DNA from: Eustoma russellianum
Taxonomy: Eukaryota > Streptophyta > Magnoliopsida > Gentianales > Gentianaceae
Assembly (NCBI GenBank): GCA_036186865.1
Contig: AP025057.1
Coordinates: 28,298,038 to 28,362,037, forward strand
DNA: 64,000 nucleotides
Direction: 5' to 3'
The notes beneath the pieces are model-generated. The model searched no databases, was not told where the DNA came from, and saw only the letters and a list, made by a program, of their open reading frames with translations. The translations under genes and the position numbers were made by a program. Below are positions 22,775 through 35,383 of this stretch, piece by piece (position 1 is the stretch's first letter; each line of letters begins with the position of its first letter).

Positions 22775-23306
22775 TGTCAAAATAACAATCACACAATGAA
22801 AAGAGATCAAGAGCAAGATCAAGAGAAAGTTTGCCAAATGCTAGGCTTGGGAGAAAATGCAGTTATCACTGCAAAGATTATTTGTAACTGCCAAAATCAG
22901 AATTACATTTTGCACACCCCCACACTTTGGTTATAACAGACGCTAAGGAGGAAGAAGAAAGTGGTTAACTAGCAAATTTACAATAATGCCCTTCTAACTA
23001 AATCTGTACAATGGTTTTAAACAGGGACATTCTTGTAACTTCACATTATTTAAAACTTTCCCGCGTGTAGTGTTATTCTTCCTGCTCCCTTGCGCAGCTC
23101 TTCCTCATAGCACCTTCTTTTGATCAGTCCTCTTCAAAACATCCAACTGCCTGCCACCCGTGATCCACCGTCCTTCAATCAATTCAAGACATTAAGACTG
23201 CATTGTCCTTCTCCACACACATAATCAGTTGATCACCGCGACTCAAGATTTTTGCTCATCTATCACCATTTCCTCTTTACAGTCTGGATTGTCACCATCT
23301 TCAACA
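22775..23306 (-). repeat. 3' LTR of Copia E (left copy)
   Basis: 532 bp, colinear with 28004-28535 and bounded by TGTCAAAATAAC and CATCTTCAACA on the plus strand. Confidence 0.95.
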
Positions 23307-23320
23307 CTCTCCCTCAATCC
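23307..23320 (-). other. Polypurine tract of Copia E
   Basis: On the minus strand GATTGAGGGAGAG abuts the 3' LTR start TGTTGAAGATGG. Confidence 0.8.
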
Positions 23321-26300
23321 TGACTGAGAAAATAAATTACATATCTTAATGTTGCAGTCAGTGTGCTCAATCTTTTGAAATCCAACGCCTTAGTGAAAAT
23401 GTCTGCTAGCTGGAGTTCTGTTCTAATTGGCATGGGCTTGATCACACCTTCTTGGAATTTTTCTCTTACAATGTGGCAATCGATCTCTATATGCTTGGTC
23501 CTCTCATGAAAAACAGGATTCTCCACAATGTAAATGACACTTCTATTATCACAAAACACCTCTACTGGATCTGAATGTGTCACCTGAAGATCTCTAAGCA
23601 AGTAGAGTATCCATTGGACCTCACAAGTTACAGAGGCAAGAGCTCTGTACTCAGCTTCAGATGAAGACCTGGAAACCGTGGTTTGCTTCTTGGCTTTCCA
23701 TGATATCAATGCATCTCCAAGAAACATACAATAGCCAGTTACTGATCTTTTGCTTTCCAAACATCCACCCTAATCTGAGTCTGAGAAGGCTGTCATCTTA
23801 AGTGACCCACTGCTAGGGAATAGTAATCCCTGTCCTGGGGTCCCTTTTAGATACCTTAGTAACCTCTGCGCCACTTTTCAGTGCAGAACAGTAGGTGTGT
23901 CCAGAAACTGGCTCAACTGCTGCACTGACAGCTTAGATTTGGCCTTGTTATTGTGAGATACAATAACTTGCCAATCAATTTTCTGTATCTAGGCACATCC
24001 TCAAATGAAGGAGAATCACCATGTGAGAGTCTCAAGTTCTGCTCCATGGGATTACCAACAGGCTTAGATGCCAAGTGTCCAGTCTCTTCCAACAGCTCAA
24101 GGGTATATTTCCTCTGGCAAAACATCACCCCCCCTTGAGACCTGGCAACTTCAAGCCCCAAGAAAAATCTGAGCTCACCTAGGTCTTTGATTTTGAAAGC
24201 AGAATGAAGACTGGTTTTTAGATGTTGAATAGCCACCAATGAGTCACTAGCCACCACAATGTCATCTACATATATATCAGAAGAGCCAAAAAAAGAGCAT
24301 GCATGTTGTCTAGTAAACAAAGTGTAGTCATTTTTAGATTGAACATACCCCTCAGAGAGGAGAAATGAGGTGAGCTCGACATTCCACTGTCTACTTGCTT
24401 GCTTAAGCCCATATAGTGACTTAAGAAGCTTACATAAAGTCCCAGGTGGTGCAGAAACTCCTTCTGGTGGATACATGTAAATGTCTTGATCCAAGTCTCT
24501 ATGAAGAAATGTGTTATTCACGTCCAGCTGATGAACAACCCATCCTTTAATAGAAGCCATGGCTAGCACAAACTTGACAGTGGTCATTTTGGCCACAGGA
24601 GAAAATGTGTCTCCATAGTCCACTCCTTCTTGCTGTGTGTATCCTTTGGCCACCAACTGAGCCTTATCCCTTTCTATTGATCCATCTGTCTTTCTTTTGA
24701 TTTTATATACCTATTTGCACCCAATGGGTTTCTTTCCTGGTGGCAAGGTAGTAAGCATCAAGGTGTTATTGGCCTACAGAGCTGCCAACTCCACCGCCAT
24801 GGCATGTTGCCAGTCCACTGAATCAGCTGCTTGCTGATAAGATTGAGGCTCTTGCTGCATACTAACATTAAGTACATACCTTTTGAACTATGGAGCTAAA
24901 TGATCTAAAGAATACTAATGTTCAATAGGATAGGATACAAAATTTGCAACAACAGTTTTCAACAATGTAACAGGGTGTGAAGTAGCCAAATGATTACATA
25001 AATAATCACTAAGGTAGGATGGTTGTTTTCTGGTCCTGGTAGCACGAGGTTCATTTTCATGAGCGGGTGGTGAAGAAATAGAGGTATCAGGATTGGTGTT
25101 GAGTTGATCTTCTGCTCTAATCACAAGAGGAATGTCGAATGTAAAAGACGGCTGGTGCACACAACCAGGTGACTGATGACTGGAAGTGTTGTGAGAGTCA
25201 GATGGTATGGAGTCTGATGATTGAGAAGACTGTGATCACAACGTTTGAGAAGGAGAAGGAGCATTACAGATAGGATTGACAATTTCTGCAGAAGGTATGT
25301 CTTGTATTGAAGAAGACAACCATAAAGGATCATGGATGTGAGGAGCTTGAATATTGGTTACAGAAGATGGAGGGTCTGATGCTGCATTTGAAAAGGAAAA
25401 CTGTGTTTCATAGAATTGGACATCCCTAGACACAAATATAGTTTTTGAGCAAGGTTTTGCAGAATATATCCTTTTGAGGTAGATGGAATCCCCAAGAACA
25501 CACATCGATGCTTCTGGGAGTAAACTTGTGCTTATCTGTGGATGTGTTGTAGGCAAAGGCCAAACACCCAAAAACCTTAAGGTGATGATATGATGGAGGC
25601 TGCTGAAAAAGAATTTCATGGGGAGTTTTTTGGGACAAAACTGGAGTTGGTATTAGGTTGATAATATACACAACATGAGTTACAGCAAAGACCAGTGAGA
25701 ATCAGGTAATTGAGCTTGGAACTTAAGGGATCTAGCCACAGTCAATATATGTTGGTGTTTTCTCTCCACTAGTCAATTTTATTATGGGGGTATATATACA
25801 ACTAGTTTGGTGAATTATGACATGCTGCATATAGTATTGAGACATTTTGAATTCTGGTGCATTATTACTTCTGATCACCTTCACTTTCCTTTCAAATTGA
25901 TTATGAACATAAGCACAGAAGCTTTGAAGTATATGTCTAACTTCAGCTTTAGACTTCATCAAGTATAACCAAGTATACCTACTACAATCATCCATAATGG
26001 TAAGAAAATATTTTTGAGAGTACAAAGTGGGGTGCCTGTTTGGCCCCCAGACATCTACTGAATCAAATCAAAAGGCAGAGCAGAAATGGAAACAGAAACT
26101 GGAAATGGTAGTCTATGCAATCTGGCTAGAAAACAAACTGTACATTCTTCACTATGGGTATTGAAAGAAACTGAATCATTACATCTTTGAATTTCCCTTA
26201 TTCTAGGGGCAGAAGCATGTCCAGTCTATAATGCAACAACATAGCTGGTGAAACAATCTCAGAAGGGGAAGTGAAGCAAACATGTTTCTGATCAGATACA

Positions 26301-27905
26301 TAGCCATGTAAACAGTAAAGACCTTGTGTGAATTTAGCTAAACCAATCATCCTCTTAGATAATTGATCCTGGATCAAACAATAATCACCAAAAATTTGAA
26401 TCAGTATATTGGGATCTGAAGCTAAATTGCCAAGGGAAATGAGATTGTAGGAAAATGATGGCACAAAGAGAACATCATATAGAGTGAGGACTGAATTAAT
26501 AGCCACAGAGCCAATGTGTGTGGCTGCAACTGAGAAGTTATTAGGCAGATTTATAAAAACATTATTGACAGGTTTAGCAAAAGAAAACAGAGTAAGGGAA
26601 GAAGCAATATGATCAGTAGCTCCAGAGTCCAGAATCCATGTACTAAGTTTATTAGTATGAGAATACCTTTCATCTCACCAACTTTAGCAGATAAAACAGT
26701 GCCCTGAGCCACAACCATACCTCCTTCCTGGTTATCGTCATGTTTGTTCAACCAGTTCAACAGCTTTTGATTTCGCTGAGGGGTGAGAACCAGGGATTGC
26801 ATTCCTTTAGTCACTTGATCTTTCTGCGACCCCTCAGTCTCCATCTCCACTGCTTCACTCAGATTCACCTGGTTCCTAGGCTTAAAGCCAGGAGGATAGC
26901 TATGCTTTTTATAGCATCTATCAACCATATGTCCCTGCATTCCACAATGCACACACTGAAAACATTTATTTTCCTCAGCACCATATCTACCTCCTCCTCT
27001 TCTATATCCTTGGCCCCTGCCAGCATAGGTCATAAAACTATCCCCTGGCTGTCCATCAACCAACAAAGTCGTGGGACTGTTGTCAAGAGAACTTCCACCA
27101 TTATCAGCTAACACCTTCCTTTCATATTTCAAGGCCATGGAAAAAGTAGTATTTATATCAGGCAACGGTGAAAGCAAACACCTGCGATTTGACTGGCTCA
27201 AATCTGTCACCTAGGCCTTTCACAAATTTAATAACATAATCACTCTCCACAAATTTCCTCATCTTAGTTGTAACATCACACACACAGTGTTTGCAAGTAG
27301 AGGAAGGTATTGGTCTAACAACCATTAACTCTTCGCAAACAATCTTGAGTTTAGTAAAATATTCACTCACACTTAACGAGTCTTTGCTTAATTCCATAAA
27401 AAGTTTCAATCAAATCAGATAATTTGAATGGATCTGTGCTGCCATACCTCATTTGGAGATCCAGCCAAGCGTCATGAGCACTATCACACCACATTATGCT
27501 TTGTGCAATTGAGTGTGAAACTGAATTTATCATCCATGACTGTACCATGGTACTAACTTGTCTCCACATTGAATATTGTGGATCTACGAGTAGAGGTTTC
27601 TGAATTGTGCCATCTATAAAGCCTACCTTGTTCTTCACCACCAATGCCATTTCAAACGTTCGACCCCAAGTGTGATAATTGCTTGAATTCAACAGAGGTT
27701 GTGCCAGCACTATAGAAGGACTATCATTAAGATGGAGGTAGAACGGATTCTGTAATGGATTCTGCACAGACAAATCAGCAATCTGATTGTGATTTCCATT
27801 TCCTCTTGATCCAAATACAACATTCTGTACTGTAGTTTCATTAACCGCATTTTGATTTTCTCTTCCACTAGACGCACTAGAAGGACTGTTGTTAGGCATC
27901 GCCAT
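23314..27905 (-). pseudogene. Copia E gag-pol polyprotein, broken
   Basis: Starts at ATG 27905 (MAMPNNSPSS). Gag has 'NPFYLHLNDSP', 'NYHTWGRTFEMAL', 'GFIDGTI' and knuckle CVHCGMQGHMVDRC near 26930-26955. Protease DSGA is at 26618-26629, in a different frame. The integrase start 'VDVWGP' near 26045 is frameshifted. The usual SDNG motif reads SNNA, so the second catalytic Asp has become Asn, and the ERK region is scrambled. RT (24656-23913) has 'HQLDVNNTFLH', 'KSLYGLKQASRQ' and YVDD at 24261-24272. RNase H (23760-23314) has 'SRSSSEAEYRAL' and 'ADIFTKAL', and runs to the purine tract. Frameshifts lie near 27390, 27180 and 26680. Integrase is inactive by inspection. Confidence 0.94.
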
Positions 27906-27989
27906 ATCAAACTTAGCACCACAACTTTACACATAATTGCAGCGGAACTTTTGTAATCAATCAAACCTTCAATCAAACTACAAGGAAAA

Positions 27990-28003
27990 GCGCTATGATA
28001 CCA
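27990..28003 (-). other. Primer-binding site of Copia E
   Basis: Minus strand TGGTATCATAGCGC immediately downstream of the 5' LTR, an iMet-tRNA type. Confidence 0.82.
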
Positions 28004-28535
28004 TGTCAAAATAACAATCACACAATGAAAAGAGATCAACAGCAAGATCAATAGAAAGTTTGCCAAATGCTAGGCTCGGGAGAAAATGCAGTTATCGCTG
28101 CAAAATTATTTGGTAACTACCAAAATCAGAATTACATTTTGCACACACCACACTTCGGTTATAACAGACGCTAAGGAGGAAGAAGAAAGTGGTTAACTAG
28201 CAAATTTACAATAATGCCCTTCTAACTAAATCTGTACAACGGTTTTAAACAGGGACATTCTTATAACTTCACATTATTTAAAACTTTCGCGCGTGTACTG
28301 TTATTCTTCCTACTCCCTTGCGCAGCTCTTCCTCACAAAACCTTCCTCTAATCAGTCCTCTTCAACAACATCTAACTGCCTTCCATCTGTGATCCAATGT
28401 CCTTCAATCAATTTAAGACATTAAGACTGTATTGTCCTTCTCCACACGCATAATCAGTTGATCACCGCGACTCAAGCTTTTTGCTCATCTGTCACCATTT
28501 CCTCTTTACAGTCTGGATTGCCACCATCTTCAACA
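28004..28535 (-). repeat. 5' LTR of Copia E (right copy)
   Basis: 532 bp, equal in length to the left copy, with only scattered substitutions between them. Confidence 0.95.
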
Positions 28536-28540
28536 TGTGT

Positions 28541-28560
28541 CTATATACATACATACATAC

Positions 28561-28592
<32 letters not shown>

Positions 28593-28596
28593 TAGT
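28541..28596. repeat. TACA/TA microsatellite
   Basis: ATACATACATACATAC followed by a (TA)n run, just outside the 5' LTR of Copia E. 28597-28960 is AT-rich without features. Confidence 0.9.
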
Positions 28597-28960
28597 GGTT
28601 TATTTAATATACTTATCATTTCTTATAAATTATGTATCTCAACCATATGGTCCCATGTAATATATCATGTATATTAGGGGAAAAAAGGACCGATCCAAAA
28701 CTCTATTTCCATGCTGCCAATATATTTGTTGATGCGTAAAATAATCTTTCTTTATTTTTTAACCAGAGAAATGACTGATTTATGATCGAGGTCAAGGAAA
28801 TTATGGGATCTGAGTTCATGTTTTCTATATGAATGTCTGCATACTTTTCTTCCCTTTTGGTTTATAACCCGAAGATTTTTATAGACGACTACTTTTGATT
28901 ATAATAAAACATATTGATTAGTGATCAATGCAATGACATCTTGATATTTTACTAATTTGG

Positions 28961-29262
28961 TGATAATAAACTGAGAACACACACAAAGAATAAATGAACG
29001 ACAAAAATAAAGAATGCAATAAGAAGAACATGAGTTTTTTGTGGAAAAGCCCTCGTCCACCGGCTCAAAAAACACACACATATAGCCGGTCTATATGTCT
29101 TATATTTATAGGAGAATTTTACAACGCAACTACAAGGAAAACAGACATCGAGTACAACTATGAAACCTATACAAAAGGAGATGAGGATAAAAGTTATATG
29201 TGATATCAAATACTTAAATCCTATTGTAAAACCTATTATTAAAACTTGTCTCCATCTTAACA
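28961..29262 (-). repeat. 3' LTR of Copia F
   Basis: 302 bp, TGATAATAAACTGAG...CATCTTAACA on the plus strand, colinear with 40236-40517. Confidence 0.9.
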
Positions 29263-32166
29263 ATCTCCCATTCAAATACGAGTTTGCGACTCTTGCCATG
29301 CAGCAATCATCCTCTTTGTTGCATTTTATCCATTCTAAATGAACAAAGCCGATGACACTCGGCTAACACCATCCGAGTCCAACCGAGGCTTTGCATTGCC
29401 TCAATTTCTCTGTGGTGACAACTTCCATAAACATGTCCGCGGGATTTATCGCAATCTTCTTCAATGATAAAGTTCTATCGTCCACTAACTCATGATGTAG
29501 TAGTGCTTTAGTTGAATATGCTTCATCCTTGAGTGATATAATGGATTCTTCGCGAGACTCGAAGCATTTTGGCTACCGGTGTAGAGTGATATAATGGATT
29601 CTATCGTCCACTAACTCATTTTGATCCCTTCCAATTTATTTCAGAAAATTAAGAAACCACGTCATTTTTTTCGGCCTTCGAGATTGCAACATATTCGGCC
29701 TCTATCGTAGAAAGCGCTACATATTTTTACAATCTCGACATCCAACTTACTATCATACCATGATAAATAAAAATATAACTGAAAGTACTCTTCCATTAGT
29801 CTGTGTCATCACCAAGATCCGCATCAACAAAGCCTTCAAGTCCCAAACTATTTTCTTTGAAACACAATGCAATATTTGAAGTAGCCTTCAAACATCTCAG
29901 TACCCATTTCTCTGCCTCCTAGTGTGTGGCGTCGAGATTCGTCATGCAACGGCTCACTAGTCCCAGTGCATAAGCAATATCATGTCTCTTACAAACCACA
30001 GCATATATGAGGCTGCCTACGGCCGAGGAATATGGCACATTGTTCATATAATTCTGCTCCACTTCCGCCTTTGGTGATTCTGATTTCGACAACTTCAGTT
30101 GTCCTCCCAATGATGCAATCCTTGGCTTATCGTCTTGCATGAAAAATTGGTCCAACACCTCGTTGATGTATTTTTCTTGCGTCAATATAAACGAACCTCC
30201 CATTTCATCTAGAAGGATACACATGCCAAGGGTTTGATTCGACGGACCTAAGTCTTTTATCTCAAACTCTTGCGCGAACACTTATTTCAACGTATTGATC
30301 TCCTTCACGTTGGCTCTCGCAACAAGCATGTCATCAACGTACAACAACAAAATTATATAGGAGATGCCAAAAGACTTAAAATAACAACAATGATCCATGT
30401 AACCTTGCTTAAATCAACGACTATTCATGAATCTATCAAACCGTTTATATCATTTCCATGGAGCTTGCTTCAAGTCGTATAGACTTCTATTCAATCTACA
30501 CACAAGACCACCCTCCTTACTTTTAACTACTAAACCTTCAGACTGCTCCATATAAATTTCTTCTTCTAGGTCACCATGAAGAAAAGGCGTCTTCACATCA
30601 AGTTGTTCAAGATCAAGATTCTCAGCCACCAAAATGCTGAGAACTAACCGAATTGAGGTAAGCTTCACAGCTAGTGAGAATATCTCAATGTAATCAACTC
30701 CTTTCTTTTGTAAGAAACCCTTGACTACCAAACCCACCTGTACCTCTTACTTCCATCCGCCTCTTCTTTGATTCGGAAGACAAATTTATTTTTCAATGGT
30801 CTTTTTTCCTTTCGGCAGCCTAGTCACAACCCATGTGCTATTTTTCGCTTGCGATCGTTACTCTTCCTTCATTGCTTGCTCACACTTGACCGAGTCACTC
30901 AAACTTATGGCCTGATAATAATTTTCAGGCTCTCCTGAGTCGGTCAAGAGTAAGTAATTTAGAGAAGATAAGTACGTGTGTTTGGCTTGCGAATACGGAT
31001 AGATCTCCTCAGCACTGATTCTTATGATCTTCCTTCATCTTGCTTTGCCTCATTAGTATCTTCGAGCTCAGTCCTCTCAGTTTCAGCCCCTCCATTCGAA
31101 ACTTGACTTTCGTCTAACTCAATCTTCCTCACTTCATCTCCTTTTGGATTGGAAGCTTTATCATCTTTGTTGAAGGTAGCATCTTGCGATTGAATTATCT
31201 TACGGACCTTTTCATACAATGATCCATATCCAATGAAAATGCACTTCTTCGCTTTTCCGTCAAACTTGCCTTTTTTCCATAACCTACATGAACATAGGTT
31301 GTACATCCAAAGACTCACAAGTGTGACAGGGATTGCTTTTGGTCGATCTATCTCTCCACAGGTAGCTCGAGATTTAGAGATATCGAAGGACTTTGATCGA
31401 TAAGATTTGCCATCGTATTTACTGCCTCCGCCCAAGAAATTTTTGGGAGTTTTGCATGGAGCCGCATCGTCTTTGCCTGCTCATTTAAGGTGCGGTTCAT
31501 CCTCTCGACTAGAAATTGTTCGCACATCATATTCCTTGCTTCGCACAATACACTTCAAGTATGCACCATCATACTCACCATCATTTTCATACCTCAAGCA
31601 CTTCAAATTTCAGCCTGTTTTATTCTCGAGCTCCTCTTTCCACTTCTTGAAAACTTCAAATACTTCAGATTTGTGTTTAAGAAAATAAACCCATACCTTT
31701 TAAGCGAAATCGTCGATGAACGTCACATAATATCTTGAACCTCCTTGCGATTGTACTAGGGGTGGAACCCATCTATGTGCACAAGGTCTAGCCTTCCTTC
31801 CTTGCGTTCTCGGCCGCTTTTTGAAAAACTCACCTGTTTTTGTTTGTCGAATACTCAATCTTTGCAAAAACCGGTTTCTACAGTCGGCATGCTCAGCAAC
31901 AGCCTTTGGAGTCTAACACTTTTATCCCTTTATCACTCATATGTCCCAATTTATTCTACCACAAAATTGGACTAGTTTCGGCCCTTGATGATGCCGTTTG
32001 GCTTGCACAATGGTCAGTCAAATAAAATGTGCCCCTCCTGGTTCCTCGTGCGACAATCATGGCACCCTTCGCATTTTTCCGGTACCCTTCTCCTAAATTA
32101 ACTTTGCATCTCTCATCATCTAATTGACTTGTGAAAATTAGATTCTTCCTAAACCCGAGAATATAC
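29263..32166 (-). pseudogene. Copia F pol, distal part (integrase, RT, RNase H)
   Basis: From high to low coordinates: 'LIFTSQLDDERCKVNLGEG' and pre-integrase 'NKLGHMSDKGIKVL' (32150-31915); an integrase fragment 'VERMNRTLNEQ' near 31500; RT 'LEQLDVKTPFLHGDLEEE' near 30600, 'RSLYDLKQAPWK' near 30460 and YVDDM near 30325-30340; then 'EIKDLGPSNQTLGM' (30260). RNase H is badly decayed ('FVDADLGDD', 'STIEAEYVAISKA') and has a local duplication around 29467-29625. Stops and frameshifts occur throughout. G interrupts it at 32167. Confidence 0.88.
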
Positions 32167-35092
32167 TGTAGGACCTGCAATGCACCACTAGAAGCGAGGG
32201 GGGGATTGAATAGTGGGTGTGGAAAGTTTGGTTTTTAAAATTGTTTTAATCAAAAACTCAACTTCTGAAAACAGTTTCTGTTTTAAGGACCTGTTTTGCA
32301 ACGTTTTAAAAACTAGGTTACAGGTCTTCGAAAATTCTGAAATTTGGAGAGATCTTAGTCTCAGATGTTTTGAGTATCTCCTAAAAATTTCAGTTCAAAA
32401 TTCAACCTTCAACCCTTTAAAAAATTGTTGATGGTCAGATTACACAAATCTGCCAGAAACGGTAGTCTGATTTAAAAAATTATTCCGATTAAACTGCGGC
32501 TCCAAATGATCTGAAAAATTAACGAAAAACCCCTTACTATGTGTATTTAATTGGGTTGAAACAGTTTTGTAAAAAATCCTTTGGGAAATTAGTCAAATAC
32601 GTTCAAAGTCTCAACTTTTGCAAGTCTGAAAATCAAACTGCACTAGTCTCAAAACTATTGACGTTTGAATGACTTATACTTGTCTAAAAAGATTAAAAAT
32701 TACACCAAATGAAACTTAAAATATGTGGCTATGTTTCTGGAAAGTTGCGTGATTTTTGAAATTCGTTTGATATTTTTAAGATCGCAATAAAATTGATGCA
32801 CTATGCTGGAAACTGAATGTAAAGTGCTGAAAAGTAGAGAACACAAGGAATTTTATACTGGTTCGGTTAAATCAACCTACTCCAGTCTTTGAGGACACCT
32901 TCCTCGGTTATCACTAAACAAAATAACACCTTACCACACAAGGTTGATGGAGTTATACACCAATTCCAACCCTTTACAATCAAAACAAGCAATCACAATG
33001 ATCACGAACACCACCACCGAGCGGATGAAGGTTTGATCACACCTTGATCAACCTTTCACAATAATAGGGCGTGTATGGTGGTTTGAATGAAGCCTATACA
33101 ATGTATTTGAATATAGATACAATAGGCTTTGAGAGAGAAGAAGAAAGAAAGGTAGAGAAGAAGGTCTAGAAAATGTTTTTCACTATAGCATTTGCGAAAC
33201 TTGTCTTGTATTTGATTTTCTCTTCTTCTCCTCTTTTTAACAAGTGTGGCCGCCCCCTCTTGCCTTTTATTCTCCTTGAAAATTATATTTTAAATCCTTG
33301 GAAGAATATCTTGCATCATTGTGACATTCACTTGCTTACTTGGTACTTCATTGGATGATCATCTTGGTCTTGCTTACTTGGCACTCATTGATTGGAATTT
33401 GATGACTGTACAAATATGAATATTTCACTAAAGACATGTGCCAAATTAGTGTTTAAAATATTGTCAAATATCACATAATCAATCCAATAAAATTTGCATG
33501 ACAAATTGTCTTCATTTACTTCAATAAAATCGACCAACTCACATATTCACATGCTGAAATTTTCAGCATGTGCAATATTCTAGACATATTCAAATTTTTT
33601 TCATATTGGTATTACATTAATCCCTTGAAAATGAAAAATCAAATATGTTAAATTTAAGACCAAGTTTTCGGCCATATTCATTCAACAAATGCTGAAATTT
33701 TCAGCATATGTGATATTTCAAATATCTTCAAATTATTTCCATAACATCATCAAATCAATCCATTGGAATTGAAGAGGCAAATATATTATCATTAAGATAA
33801 AAATTTCGGCCAACTCAATGTACACATGCAGAAATTTTCAGCATGTGTCACATATGTCACATAGTTTAAAACATTACCTTATGTAGGTCCCTCCTTCATG
33901 TCACTAACCTTGTATACTCCACTCTTGACCAATCAAGATGTCAACTAGGCTCCACATAAGCTCCATAAAGGCTGAGCTAGGCGTGTGACAAAGCTTGAAC
34001 ATGTGCTGAATTTATTTTTGCAAACTTTATAAAATAGTACACAATAATTATACACATATGGTATATTCGAATCAGCCCTAAATTGAATATTATAGAGAAA
34101 TTTAGTATGTATTGAATATGTAAAAAGTGTCTAGATACATGCTACATGTCATGCCAAGAAAACATTCCATGTGTCGTGTTCGTAGAAAACCGAATTTTCG
34201 ACTTTTGTCGATTTCGCGATTTTTCTCCGATTGAATTCAAAATTTTTGCACATGTTATATATATTATGTCACACATAATATACATAGAATAACTTGAATA
34301 TTCAGCTCTAAAGGCTGAGTGTAAGTGGCGCCCCATGTGCTAAAATGTTGAATTTGAAATCTCCACAATTTGGCCTTAATTGATGGTGATTTGTGTGTGC
34401 CAACATGGAATGATTTTATGGCTGAATATACCATGTAAGCTAAAAAATGTGTGGCCATTTTTGAAGTGTAGGGGCTGGCCATCTATATATGGCAAGTACG
34501 TGACACGTTGGGTAAAGTTTCGGTTGTTACTCGATACGATAATTGTTGGTTTAGAACCTTGTAACATGTCATAATAAATTTGTCATCACCATGAATATAC
34601 TCATAAATATGAGGTAAATATAGTGGTGTGACGTTGACGTACGTTCGTAAAATATATAACGTGTCGGTAATACATTGGAATATATGTGTATAGTGTCTTT
34701 TAAAAGATATCTGAATATATATATATATATATATAAACGTGTGATAAAGGTGGGAGAGGACTTTCCATTCTTCAATTTGTTGCCTTCATGCCTTTTCCAA
34801 ATATATTTCCATTTAATGAACTACTTAGTTCATTTAACTAAGTATTTCACTTAATGAACTAGTTTAGTTCAATAATGGTGGCACCTGAAAATATTTCAAA
34901 CACAACAAATATTTGTCATTTGATGTAAGCTTTAAAGATTCATGGCTCGTTAGTACGGCAACATTATATATAAAGTATATAAGGCAGGTTTGTTGTAAAA
35001 AAGTGTCAAGTCATAAAACGTGTCATGCATTTCTTTAGTACACGTTATTTAAATCATGCATTTTTGTAATCACTCAAACCCATTTTTCTCAA
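32167..35092 (-). repeat. 3' LTR of element G (left copy)
   Basis: 2926 bp, colinear with 36352-39320. The last bases have lost the terminal CA (it reads TTTTTCTCAA, against TTTCTCAACA in the right copy). It includes a TA-rich promoter-like run near 34718-34735, three copies of the palindrome TGCTGAAATTTTCAGCA or a close variant (33552, 33690, 33828), and the 'TGGTTCGGTTAAATCAACC' block near 32862. Confidence 0.92.
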
Positions 35093-35383
35093 TCTCTCCC
35101 TTTTGATGATTTACAAAATAATCTTAGTACATGATTTAAATTGGATCTCTCCCCCTCCAATCATGCACAAATTCAAATTTCAAATTTCAAATTTTTAATT
35201 TTCTCCTCCTTGATTTGTGCTATCAATCACTCTCACTGCCACTTAAATCATGCACTCTCTCCCCCTTTATTTTGGAAATAAAATCAAAAGTGCATGTAAG
35301 AAAGAAATAGCAATTCGTGTAACAACAAAAATCATGCATTTCAAGTGTATTGTGCAATAATATCAAAAGTGCATCCTTAAGGG

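Larger units (their letters stand above)
22775..28535 (-). mobile_element. Copia LTR retrotransposon E
   Basis: A structurally complete 5.76-kb element in reverse orientation. LTRs are 22775-23306 and 28004-28535, both 532 bp. The PBS (minus strand TGGTATCATAGCGC) adjoins the right LTR, and the purine tract (minus strand GATTGAGGGAGAG) adjoins the left LTR. The flanks TGTGA (22770-22774) and TGTGT (28536-28540) are a probable TSD with one change. It encodes Gag, protease, integrase, RT and RNase H on the minus strand, broken by frameshifts. It is a sister lineage of D. Confidence 0.95.

Noticed and set aside
33549..33846. CRISPR-like array of three spaced palindromes
   Set aside because: Only three copies with ~120-bp spacers, present identically in both LTRs of a plant retrotransposon. 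It is LTR structure.
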